From the NCBI GenBank assembly GCA_963556495.2, contig OY747715.1, positions 20,458,739 through 20,522,738 of the forward strand: a stretch of DNA of 64,000 bases, written 5' to 3'. Positions 9,800 through 20,758 of the stretch are shown one piece after another (position 1 is the first letter of the stretch; each line of letters opens with the position of its first letter). The DNA comes from Valencia hispanica (taxonomy: Eukaryota > Chordata > Actinopteri > Cyprinodontiformes > Valenciidae). Made by a program: the position numbers and the translations under genes. Under the pieces are notes generated by a model. The model was not told the DNA's origin, ran no database searches, and was given only the letters and a program-made list of their open reading frames with translations.

Positions 9800-11360
9800 C
9801 AATTCTAGATTTGCGCTGCTCTGGGTGGCTGCATGTTGGAGTGGCTCTGTTGGCTACATATTAAGTTTTGTTTTTTTGTACATTGGTTCCTCTCATTTCT
9901 TAAAGAAGATTGCATTTTTTCTACCTGTATACTTTCTAGTTTTTGGTGCTGTGAAGCTGGAAGGATTTTTGCTGTAAATTTTTCCCTTTTTGACAATTTG
10001 TTATGATGCGTAACCATGGCAACAATGTGGTTTACAGCCGGGAGCAGCTGATTAACATCGCAAAAGCTGAAATAATACCTCAACTGAAGCCACAAATCCC
10101 TGATGAGTTGATAAGGAGGAGATGTGGATGCAGAGCAGGAGCGAAAAGGAGACAGAGAAAGAGGAAGTTCAAGCCATCTCTTCCGTCGATCATATTGGGC
10201 AACGTAAGATCACTGGCTAACCAGATGGATGAACTCCAAGCCCTTACAAGGACTCAGCCAGATTACCGTGAATGCAGTGTTATGTGTTTTACGGAGACGT
10301 GGCTGCTGGATCATATCCCTGACTCCAACGTCTGTCTGCCAGGCTTCCTGACTGTACGAGCAGACAGAGATTTGAAAACGAGCAGGAAAAGGAAAGGTGG
10401 TGGAGTAGCAGTGCTTGTCAACAACAGATGGTGTCATCCAGGACATGTTACTGTGAAGTGTCGTCTCTGCAGCCCAGATGTCGAACTCTTGGCAGTGAGT
10501 TTTCGTCCATATTATTTACCAAGAGAGTTCACCAGTGTAATTTTGGCAGTTGTTGACATTCCACCTTCAGCCGTTGCCGACAATGCATGTGATGTCATCA
10601 GTTCCATTGTTGCTAAGCTATAGACACAGCACCCCAATGCATTTGTGGCAATATCTGGTGATTTTAATCATGCCTCGCTCTCTACTACACTTCCAACATT
10701 TCAACAGTTTGTCAGCTGCTCTACAAGAGAAAACAGGACCTTGGATTTGTTTTATGCAAATGTAAAGGATTCATACATGTCCAAACCAAGACCTCCTCTG
10801 GGACAATCGGATCACAATCTTGTTTTTCTCTGTTCAGAATATAAACCCCTTGTTCAGAGGCAACCTGTGACAAAATGAACTGTGAGAAAATGGTCACAGG
10901 AAGCTGAAGAAGCCCTGCAGGGTTGTTTTGCAACCACAGACTGGATGACTCTTTGCCAAGCACATGGAGAGGACATCAATGCCAAGACTGAGTGTGTGAC
11001 TGACTTTATAAACTTCTGTGTGGACAATCCCACAATCACATTTACACGTGGAGCTTTTTACCTATTAATCTTTTAGCCAGTTGCTAGAGCAAACAAACTA
11101 GTTAACGTTTTCTGAATGTAAAGCTGACAGTTTCTTATTCAATTTTGGACAACCCTGAGCATTCTCTTCATTGGACTATCCTACAACAACGGTGTCTTCG
11201 GTCAGAGGCTTCTTCAGTTTTGCTGCGACACAGACTGCTACAGTAGATCATTCCTGCTTACAGCCATCAGGATCTACAATAGCTCCTTGAAAAACTAAAT
11301 AATATGAGCTACAATAATACTTAATTTCTCTCTGGGAGGAATTAAGTATTTTTTAAATGA
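9799..11360 (+). mobile_element. LINE copy A (CR1/Rex1-like), internal deletion
   Basis: The 5' leader starts CAATTCTAGATTTGCGCTGC and is followed by the ORF2 endonuclease region. From about 11060 to 11140 the match is lost, and it resumes at GGACAACCCTGAGCATTC in the last part of ORF2 and the 3' tail (TTAATTTCTCTCTGGGAGG, ending near AAGTATTTTT). The whole reverse-transcriptase core is therefore missing, while both element ends remain. The leader and tail match those of the composite copy at 19147-24761. It is non-autonomous but could in principle have been mobilised in trans. Confidence 0.8.
10003..11074 (+). pseudogene. LINE copy A endonuclease domain
   Basis: This is the apurinic-type endonuclease domain of the LINE ORF2 protein, which nicks target DNA to prime reverse transcription. 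From MMRNHGNNVVYSREQLINIA at 10003 the frame is open to a TAG at 10621 (a Gln codon in the sister copy context), then to a TGA at 10876, and on to a TAG at 11072. No frameshift occurs in about 1.07 kb. Expected catalytic blocks are all present: GNVRSLANQMDEL, CFTETWL (metal-binding Glu), ISGDFNH (Asp and Asn) and QSDHNLVF (Asp and His). A basic linker (RRCGCRAGAKRRQRKRKFK) precedes the fold. Only two nonsense changes separate it from an open endonuclease frame, so the copy is fairly young. The domain is not followed by a polymerase. Confidence 0.85.
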
Positions 11361-11364
11361 AATT

Positions 11365-12206
<842 letters not shown>

Positions 12207-12209
12207 GGG

Positions 12210-12980
12210 ATGTTTTTATCTCTGTGTTGACAGCTTTGGCCTAAAATTCTACTTTGTTCAAAGCCTCTGAGATATGGGATTTGTTGACTGTGTGAAATTG
12301 CTAACAGCCAGTTCTACCATGTGTTCACTATCTGGCTGTTTTGTGTTTTTTTAGGGACACTGTTAGCGAATCGAGGATCAGTAGTATGAATAAAACATTA
12401 GATCCATTAAAAAATTAATCTCCTCTACCTCGGGCATAATTATGGTGCAATTCCTCCCAGTGTGCACAAGTGTGTTTATCGATGCAAGTGTGCACATGGA
12501 TTGCTCAAACTGATTTCTATCTGAAAAGCCCATGTCAAAAATGTAATTATTTGTCTGCTATACAGCTGGTTCAGAGGGTGGACAAAAGTAAAAGTGGATC
12601 ATGATGACAGGCATCACCAGACCTGTTTTACAGGGGTATATGTCCCAGGATATATCTTCTGTGCCCCAGTAAAATTCTCAATAATAATTCAGCAAAACCT
12701 TGCAACTGTAATAGAGCAAACCGCCAAAATATCCAAAACTGAAAGCCTGAAAGAAAAATCTAAGCCAAAGACTGAAAAATTGCACACAGATAATTACTTT
12801 TTCTTGCTAATTAGATTGTATTTTAAAGCACATTTTGTTTTAAAATGGACTATTAATACTATCACTGGTGTGCTTTGCTTCATTGTCCATTTAAAGGACC
12901 CATTTGTACCAAAACGGTGACTTCCTGACAGTTGTCTTCAGTTGCTGCTTTGGTATTTCTACATAATGTTTTTTCCACAA
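12210..12980. other. No gene recognised
   Basis: An open frame at 12594-12920 has no recognisable domain. It may contain decayed Tc1 flank, but I cannot align it confidently. Confidence 0.4.
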
Positions 12981-12984
12981 GTTG

Positions 12985-13565
12985 CCATCTTCTTTTTGAT
13001 GTGCACCACTCTGTCCTGCACCAAAGACCTCCACAACATTATGCTGCAATCCCCCATACTTCACAATGAGGAAGATGATCTCAGGCTTGTAAGGTTCTAC
13101 AAATTTATTTTAAAGGTAAAAATGTTCATTATTTCCAAACACTTTTCAAATGTCAGTTTCATCAGACACCAGACATATCTCCAAAAATGAAGTTCTATGT
13201 ACCTGAGTATAATAGCAAACTGTAGTCTGGCTTTTATGGCACTTTTGAAGTAATGACTTCTTCTTCACTGACTGGCTCTTCAGCCCATGACAGTATAAAA
13301 CTTGTCAGTGAGTAATGACACTCTCTTACCAGCTTCAGACAGTATCTTCATAAGGTCATTTGCTTTTGCCTTGTGGTCGATACGCTCATTTTGCACAATT
13401 GTACTCTTGGATGGACCAGACTGGTAGGGATTCAGAGTTCTCTCCCTGTTATCTTGGCTGGTTTATTTTTATTTTTCTTACACCAGGAAGCAGGCTTCAG
13501 GATTTGCTTTAAAATGTGCCTTGATTTAACAAATTTTTTTTACTTAACCTACCTCAAGCTTGCAT
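12985..13565 (-). mobile_element. Sleeping Beauty-like Tc1 remnant, minus strand
   Basis: The plus strand shows the reverse of an SB-type transposase. GTGCACCACTCTGTCCTGCA and CCACAACATTATGCTGCAAT correspond to the Gly-rich HGGG-SIM(L)WGC region, CAGTTTCATCAGACACCAGA to the block before it, and GCAAACTGTAGTCTGGCTTT and TCTTCATAAGGTCATTTGC to the N-terminal DNA-binding half. The order is collinear with the family along about 570 bp. Many indels rule out activity. Confidence 0.65.
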
Positions 13566-13569
13566 TGCC

Positions 13570-14577
13570 ATGACATGAACAATGTTATTTTATATATACA
13601 ATATATCTGAAAATAACATTGTTCCCCATTGTTATGTCTAACACCACTAATGATATTAAAACATATACAGTATAAATGCCCAGTTTGAACTATGTAATAT
13701 GCTGTGTTCTGAAGAGCTGCAAAAGACCGTATTTGTGTTCCATGAAATATTCAGTGATATTAAATGTAGCTAACAACACAATATGGACATACTCTCAGGG
13801 TGTTTCTCTGGGAAGCAAATGACCTCTGGCAGTGAGGTTAAAAGATGGGGGAGGGAACGTATTGATCTGTCGTAAAGAGACAGTCATAAATCCACATTTC
13901 AATTTTTTCAAACTGAAAGGAAAAACCTGCAACTTCATCCCTTGTCTATATAACAGAACATAGTGTCTTGTCAGTGTTTTGTTCAGCTTTTTCCATCAGC
14001 GCAACCATTTCACATCCTTCATCTGTCTAGTGTATTTTGCACTGCTGTGATGTCCCTGGGGACCCTGTACTAATTAAGCCTAAGAGGTCTTTCCGGGTAG
14101 CGGGCTGGGATGACTGTTTGAAAAAAGCACATGGGCTGTGTGCATGCATGTGTGCAACCATGTGTGTGCGTGTGCCACAAGGGCCGGGCTGATTTCATGA
14201 CTCCACTGGGTGCCGAAGGGATAATAAATTACAAGAGAGCAGCAGCTGGGGGTCTATGATGTGTGTGTGCGTGAGTGAGTGTGTATGTTTGTGTGCGGTT
14301 AGGTTGTGAAGACGTAAACCTGTTTACACAGTCTAATTAAGGGGACTCGTCCTCTTTTTGAGAGTAGAAAGCAAGTCATCGTAATATAAATCATTAAATC
14401 ATTTAAGGTGGGGACAGGTCTTAAGGGTACAGAGGATTAGAGTGAGGGCTATGGGCAAATAGTTTTTATGGTTAATGTTAGAGAAAACCCACAGGAAATC
14501 ATTGCAAGTTAGTGTAATGTCAGCTCAAATCAGGAAAAAAAATGCTTGTTTGTGAGACTGCATTCTTTTTGTGGTTT
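13570..14577. other. No gene; GT-rich low-complexity stretch
   Basis: Mostly unassigned. Positions 14135-14300 are rich in TG dinucleotides with scattered CATG, a decayed microsatellite. No exon is supported. Confidence 0.5.
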
Positions 14578-14585
14578 GGCTAGTA

Positions 14586-15334
14586 TAGTGTTTCTCAAAC
14601 TTTCTTTATCATTCCCCACTTTGGACAAAGGAGCAAACACAAGCCCCCCATGCTTTTATCGCCCCAACAGAATGGTGACCACGCCTGATTTTTAAAGTAT
14701 TTTATTTATTTAAATAGCCAAGTTAGTCTACAAGTTTTAAGGGTATAAATTAGTTTGAAAAAGGGGTTGCGCACTGGTATAAAACCGGCTCAGAAATATA
14801 TGCTGTCAGTAGTTGCTACATGTAGAACTTCAGCTCACAGTTGGAGAAAATAAAAGTTGTAGTTTTATCAAATTTACAAAGCTTTCAAAAATACAAAATA
14901 AGAAATAAAAAATAATAAATAAATAAAGAGCAAGTTACTCATCCCTGTATTTCCTCCATGGTTTACCGTGTGACTGACTCTGAAACGTACCCTGATCTTT
15001 TTAGATATTTGTACATTTTGTAGATGTAATCACTGATAATGTGGCTACTTCAGCTTGTTTTGTTCTGCTGCAATATATTCCAACATCAAACTCCCAGCCC
15101 GATGTTCCAGGTCCCGGTTCTGTTTACAATGATGATCACAATTGCTAATTTATTTGAGTGTGTTTAATTTTGTGAGAGGGGGGAGCTGGTTGATTTAATT
15201 TACAGTGCAGTGAAACATTTACAACGACAGAATCTAGGGGGGAAAAACTGTTTAAATCCCGTTGATGTCACGCCTCACCTGCAATACCTCTGCGCCCCAC
15301 TAGTGGGGCTCGCCCCATAGTTTGAGAAACACTG
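14586..15334. mobile_element. hAT MITE with perfect 8-bp TSD
   Basis: A 749-bp element. Its left end TAGTGTTTCTCAAACTTTC and right end GTTTGAGAAACACTG form terminal inverted repeats of about 16 bp (CAGTGTTTCTCAAACT type). GGCTAGTA occurs immediately on both sides (14578-14585 and 15335-15342), the 8-bp target duplication expected of hAT transposases. No transposase frame is present, so it is non-autonomous. Boundaries are exact. Confidence 0.92.
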
Positions 15335-15342
15335 GGCTAGTA

Positions 15343-16325
15343 AGAGTTGTGTTAGTTTGATGCATGTAGTGCAATACAAAGGACAAAAAATTTCGGTGAA
15401 AGTAATTTTTTTTTGCTACATAATTTTGTATGTATCCTAAGACATCAAAAAGATCTACCAAATTTTTTTAGGTATTGAGTTAATTCAATGTCAGATGGGT
15501 CTGGAATCTAACCCAGCAAACATAGACCCCTTTTACATTATTGTTCTGCATTAAATGCAGAACCACGATGCCGTCTTCACAAATCACTTGGTCCTTTCAC
15601 ATTGTACAAGTCAGGCTGCAGAGATCATAGGCAATTTGAGCTTACACAGCATGCCCCAATATTTTGGAACAAAAGGGATGTGGTTTACACCTTGCACGAT
15701 TTACCTGAGCAATGCGCAAAATGTGTGGGATATTTTCCAGGGGGGAATCCCAAAAGGGCTAACAATCCTTGTAAAGGCTTTCAAAGAAATTGAATTCTTT
15801 AAATTACAAGCAAGATGTAGTGCAGCATCCTCATCATGTACAATCTGCTGAGCAACATATTTCTCAGATCAGAAGGACATATGAAAATGCATAGCTGAGA
15901 TTTAAACTGAACTGAAGATTCTAGATAGGAAGGCAGCTCTGCAAATCCCTGGAGCAACGATGCTCCCCTACAAAATTAATTTTTACCAAGTTTTTTTCTG
16001 AAAAAAATTATTATTTTGAACCCTAATCAGAAACATGACAATTTAAACAAGTTAAAAACCACAAAGTTTTGCCCAATTATATGTCTGCTAAAAATTTTTA
16101 AAGATGGGTGACCAGCTGTTAATGTAAAAACTTGAAATACTTAAACTGATGTAAAGAAATCAGGACAACTTTTTAAATATTCAATTGTTTCTAAGAAAAT
16201 TATCACATCTCAATAGGTAATCTTTTTTGCTTTATTAGTTCTGAAAAAAAGAAACTAATTTACGCCAAAATATAAACTACTTTTACTTATTCAAGAAATA
16301 TTAATAAAAATTTATTTTGAGGAAA
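15343..16325. other. No gene recognised
   Basis: The open frame at 15555-15851 has no recognisable domain. Some sequence looks like old transposon (GACCCCTTTTACATT) but no ends were found. Confidence 0.45.
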
Positions 16326-16329
16326 AGGT

Positions 16330-16705
16330 TTGGAAACCATTTCCCCTAATTGCTGATCTTACCCTCTTTGATTCAAATAACTTTGGAAAATGCTTCCTGT
16401 AACAATCTACCAATTTCTCAGTCTCAGGAAGGTTACCCCACTCCTCACTTTAGGTTGAGAGATATTTGAAGATTTTCTTATGTTTACATCCCTTCACCCC
16501 ACAGGATCTCAGGGAGATCAGGAACTGAGCTTTGACTCAGCCCAGTACTCTTCCTTTCTTAATTCTTACCTGGTCTTTGTTGGATTTACTTGCATGTTTT
16601 GGGTCAGGATGGAGGATCCAGTTCTGCTTCAGCTTAAATTTCTTTGTATTGATGGTGGTCACAGTTCTCACAAGCGTGCTGAAGCAAAAGGGGTTATTTA
16701 ACCAC
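16330..16705 (-). mobile_element. Tc1-like remnant, minus strand
   Basis: CTTTGATTCAAATAACTTTG and AATGCTTCCTGTAACAATCT on the left, then TTGTTGGATTTACTTGCATG, TTTTGGGTCAGGATGGAGGA and CCAGTTCTGCTTCAGC, correspond in order to the reverse complement of a Tc1-like transposase, including the QQDNDPK region. Strongly decayed; ends not defined. Confidence 0.5.
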
Positions 16706-16709
16706 AATA

Positions 16710-17355
16710 GAGTTTTGTTAATTGTAATTATTCCTATCATGATCAATACAATTTTATAAATTTGATTTAATGAACCTCGTTTAAGAATGTGCAAAAGAAG
16801 ACTGTAACTCTCTTTAAACTTCATTTCCCTATGCTTAACGATTCTCATATTTTACCGTATGTGGCAGTCAGCGTGTGGGAATTTGCAGTTGCCATGGTGA
16901 TGTCAAATTCGGAGTACTTGTACATTCATTCACTGTACTCGTGACATATAAAAAGGCTTCAGATAGTGCTTGTTTGCATCTTTATTTTATCCACATTTCT
17001 CAAGCATAGTAAGAGAAGAAGTATTGATGCCCTAAATGTTCTGCTTGGGCATGTGTTTATTATGCATGGACATATAATAAGGGATATGCACATATGTGTG
17101 TCTTTGTGAAATCAATTTGGTAGCGGTATCTCAAAAGGCAGAATGGTTTCCATACACCTTCTGGGCACTTCTCCAAGCTCGTCTAATGAGCCTGGCTGGA
17201 TGTCATTTTGAAAGAAACCAGAATTTGTCATTGTACTGGACTGTGTACAAGTCAAAACCCCTGATGGGATTGGTTTACAGGTATTTTAAGAGTTTTTAAT
17301 AGTTATTCCATTTGTGTTATTTTGCGATCAAATTCTCAAATGTAGAACTGGACTC
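16710..17355. other. No gene recognised
   Basis: Unassigned DNA with no coding potential that I can support. Confidence 0.5.
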
Positions 17356-17357
17356 TC

Positions 17358-17914
17358 ACTCTTTGTTTCTACTATCAGAACTTCAGGGTAATTTTACAGG
17401 ACTTTCATCTATAGGGGTAAATCTGTTGGCCCGCTCCTGTCGGCCGTCGTGTCTCCATACAAAATCGTCCTTTCAAGGATTTAGCTAACACTTCAGGGTA
17501 TCAAGACCGCTTCAGCAGTGAGTGGCATCACTGATCAGAACAAATGGGCACACACAGCAGCAGAGAAAAACAAGACATTGACATGGAAGAAACAGGGATA
17601 GTTGCCATTTTTCTATGTCCTGTTGGTATAAACTGCTTCGCCTGCAACTCTTCTTATTTTTACAAAGCCGGTTGTTTGGTGACGTCTGCTCATTTCCCTC
17701 TGAATTACATCCAATCAGCATGACTTAACCACAGCTCATGTCAGCGACTTTACCGGGCCATTTGCGAGTACATACCACAAGACTGGTACTTCGTTGGTTT
17801 CTGAAATGGCCCCAAAAACCACCCTGTCAGCCCGCCCCAGTGAAGTGGAGACACACACGTACCGTGACATTCCGGTAAAATTACCCTGAAGTTCCGATAG
17901 TGGAAATGCGCCTA
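17358..17914. mobile_element. Inverted-repeat MITE (about 557 bp)
   Basis: The left terminus (CTACTATCAGAACTTCAGGG, continuing TAATTTTACAGGACTTTCA) is the inverted copy of the right terminus, which reads on the minus strand CCACTATCGGAACTTCAGGG then TAATTTTACCGGAATGTCA. The arms match over about 40 bp, and the internal GGCCCGC/GCGGGC and GTGTCTCCA stretches also mirror one another. The last bases differ (left CTTTGTTT, right GGCGCATTT on the minus strand), so the target duplication could not be read. No transposase is present. Superfamily uncertain, possibly PIF/Harbinger. Confidence 0.75.
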
Positions 17915-17919
17915 ACCTC

Positions 17920-19140
17920 TTCTACTGGCGCTCTTTTCAGATGAACCAACATCTTGACTTCATCCATTTGATTAACAATTTAAGATTTCGTAAGGTCTCT
18001 CTGCATGGCATCCCACAGGGTTTGCCTCATCCTTTTGTACTTGCTTGTCTGTAAAAACTCATGTACACTCACTTTCAGCGTGCTGACAGAAGCCAAAAGA
18101 AAAATCACAGAACATAGTACTGCTGAGTCGAGCAGAACTTGATTTTCCCCCACCACAGTAAAGGTAAACAGCATATGGCCTCATCAATAATGTAACGTCC
18201 TTCTTAAGCTCTGAAAGTCACTCATGTGTGTATAGGTTAAGTTTGTTTGTTTATCGAGACATTGACCAAGTCTTCACTCTTTTCTGTGTGTTAGAGTTTT
18301 GTATGTTAAAGGCTAAAGTCGTTTTAACAGAAACCATTACTGTTTAGACCACACAATTTTGATTTATAAAAGCTAACTCTCCTTTAAATACAAGTCAAAG
18401 TAGTATAAGGAAGTGTGTCAATGTGTGTGTGTTCTTTTGGCTCATCCAGATCTCTTTAACTTGGAGGTATTGCTCAGTGGGCACAGCTTTACCTCCAAAG
18501 ACACTGTGATGCATTGCGATGTGATACGATTACAGGTTGGAATCAACAGTTTAAGACCACAAGCACAAACCCCTAAAACTAAAAGGGTCAGAAAAGGACT
18601 GAGAGTTCCCAGCAGGCTGGTGGGAAAGTTGCTCCCCGTGGTGAAGGTGGCTACATGAAGCACAAATATAGTCTAGAACTAAGATCGGTTTTCATAAATC
18701 TCCCTTGCCATCCATCCGCAATTATTTTCAGTGGGATTGTTTGAAGCAGGGAATTATTTCCCACAAAGAAGTCTTCTGTTAGATGTGTAAACGGTAGCTT
18801 TGTTATGTTGACGGACCCGGTGATCAACACAGAGACGAAAGCCCTCAGTCCAGTCTAGAGGTATGAACGCTGCAACATCTCAGCCTTGCAAGTTGTAATT
18901 GCTGCTCAGGCACAACCTGAAGCTCCATTCTTCCATTGAAGGAAAAAACTCCCCAAATTGGGATGCAGCCTTCCAATGTTCTGTTTATATCGTCAGGACT
19001 GTCCAAATAAAATGTTTTGGGAGTTTTTTATCAGAGAAAAAAGCTTTGTTCCACTTTTCACTGTCCAATATGTGCTTCTCCCTTACAAAGTTAAAATTAA
19101 CAGGTTTGCAGCATGGGAGGAGACATGTCAGACAATTCCT
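17920..19140. other. No gene recognised
   Basis: Unassigned. Overlapping open frames at 18413-18663 and 18899-19299 show no domains. The part right of about 19085 may belong to the leader of the LINE that follows. Confidence 0.4.
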
Positions 19141-19288
19141 AAAACAGACAATTCTAGAATTGCGCTGCTCTCGGTGGCTGCATGCTGGAGTGGCTCTGTG
19201 GGCCAAATATTGAAGAGTTTTTTTTTTGTTTTCTTGAGGAAGATTGCATTTTTTGGATCAGTATACTTTCACTTAAAAAAAAAAAAGT

Positions 19289-20495
19289 ATGATGCGTAAC
19301 CATGGCAACAAGGTGGTTTACAGCTAATTAACATTGCAAAAGCTGAAATAGTACCTCAGCGGAAGCCACAAATCCCTGATGAGTTGAGAAGGAGGAGGCA
19401 TGGATGCAGAGCAGGAGCAAAAAAGAGACAGAGAAGGAGGAAGTTCAAACCATCTCTTTCATCGATCATAATGGGCAACGTGAGATCACTGGCTAACAAG
19501 ACGGATGAACTCCAAGCCCTTACAAGGACTCAGCCAGAGTATCAGGAATGCAGTGTTATGTTTTTCACTGAGACATGGCTGCAGGATCATATCCCCGACT
19601 CCAACGTCTCTCTACCAGCCTTTCTGACTATACGAGCAGAAAGAGATCTGAAGAGGAGCAAGAAATGTAAAGGAGGTGGTGTAGCAGTGTTTGTCAACAA
19701 AAGATGGTGTCATCCAGGACATGTTACTGTGAAGTGTAGTCTCTGCAGCCCCGATATTGAACTCTTGGCAGTAAGTTTCATCCATATTATTATTATTAAC
19801 CAAGAGAGTTTACTAGTATTATTTTGGCAGTTGTTTACATTTTACCTTTAGCCGTTGCCGACAATGCATGTGATGTCATCAGTTCCGTTGTCGCTAAGCT
19901 ACAGAGCCAGCACCCCAATGCATTTGTGGCAATATCTGGTGATTTTTTTTTTTTTTTTATGTTTTTGGGCCTGAGTGACCTTTATTGACTGTGGACAGAG
20001 TTTTTTGAAGGGGGAGAGAGGTGGGGGAAGACATGCGGCAAAGGTCGCCTGGGACAGGAGTTGGACCGGGGACGGCCGCGTCCAGGACTGAAGCCTCTGC
20101 ACATGGGGCGCCCGCTCTAACCACTACGCCACGTGACACCCCTATCTGGTGATTTTAATCAGGCCTCACTCTTGTCTACACTTCCAACATTTCAAAAGTT
20201 TGTCAGCTGCTCCACAAGAGAAACAAGACCTTGGATTTGTTTTATGCAAATGTAAACGGTGCATCCAAACCAAGACCTCCTCTTGGAACGATCAGATCAA
20301 AATCTTGTTTTTCTCTGCTCAGAATATAAACCACTTGTTAAGAGACAGTCTGTGACCAAGAGAACTCTGAGAAAATTGTCACATGAAGCTGAAGAAGCCC
20401 TGCAGGGTTGTTTTGAGACCACAAACTGGATGAATCTTTGGCAAGCACATGGAGGGGACATCAATGAAATGGCTGAGTGTGTGACTGACTCTATA
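19289..20495 (+). pseudogene. LINE copy B endonuclease domain
   Basis: The ORF2 endonuclease of the split LINE. It begins ATGATGCGTAACCATGGCAA, like copy A, but lacks the bases encoding the REQL step after VVYS and so runs into TAA. The main frame resumes at 19384 with a basic linker, GNVRSLANKTDEL and FFTETWLQDHIPDSNVSL, and is closed near 19850 after a small insertion (repeated ATT). The GDFN block is cut by the SINE. After it, ERSDQNLVFLCSEYKPLVK shows the catalytic His of SDH changed to Gln. HEAEEALQGCFETTNWMNLW then leads to the next insertion. It is inactive through frameshifts, a lost catalytic residue and insertions. Confidence 0.8.
19947..20142 (-). mobile_element. tRNA-derived SINE with perfect 14-bp TSD
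   Basis: A 196-bp SINE inserted in reverse orientation. On the minus strand it starts GGGGTGTCACGTGGCGTAG and has a pol III A box (GTGGCGTAGTGGTTAGAGC, 20132-20114) and a B box (GGTCCAACTCC, 20067-20057). It ends in AATAAAGGTCACTCAGGCC, a short spacer and a 16-base poly(A). TATCTGGTGATTTT flanks it on both sides (19933-19946 and 20143-20156). Copy A of the LINE carries the same site once (10652-10665), an empty-site paralogue that confirms the insertion. The poly(A) is unbroken and the TSD exact, so the insertion is young. Confidence 0.95.
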
Positions 20496-20758
20496 GAGCT
20501 CTGGACGCCACGTGACTCTCAGAGGGTAGGCACCATGCTGGCAGGCATGAACGTAATCAAAATGAATGTCGCCGGCTGTGATTTTACTCCGTCGGAGTTT
20601 ACTTCCCATTTTAAAACGGAGTATATTGTTGTATATACAGGGAAATTAAAAAGATTAAACATATCCGACCCTTATGATGCCCCTGGGATACTTTTTAAAA
20701 CTTCAGAAGCTGTCAGTGCTGACCTTTAACCGGACCTGAGATAGGCTACTCTGACACA

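Noticed and set aside
18468..18560. Possible SINE head (TTGCTCAGTGGGCACAGC with GGTTGGAATC)
   Set aside because: A and B box likeness is weak and no SINE body or poly(A) follows.
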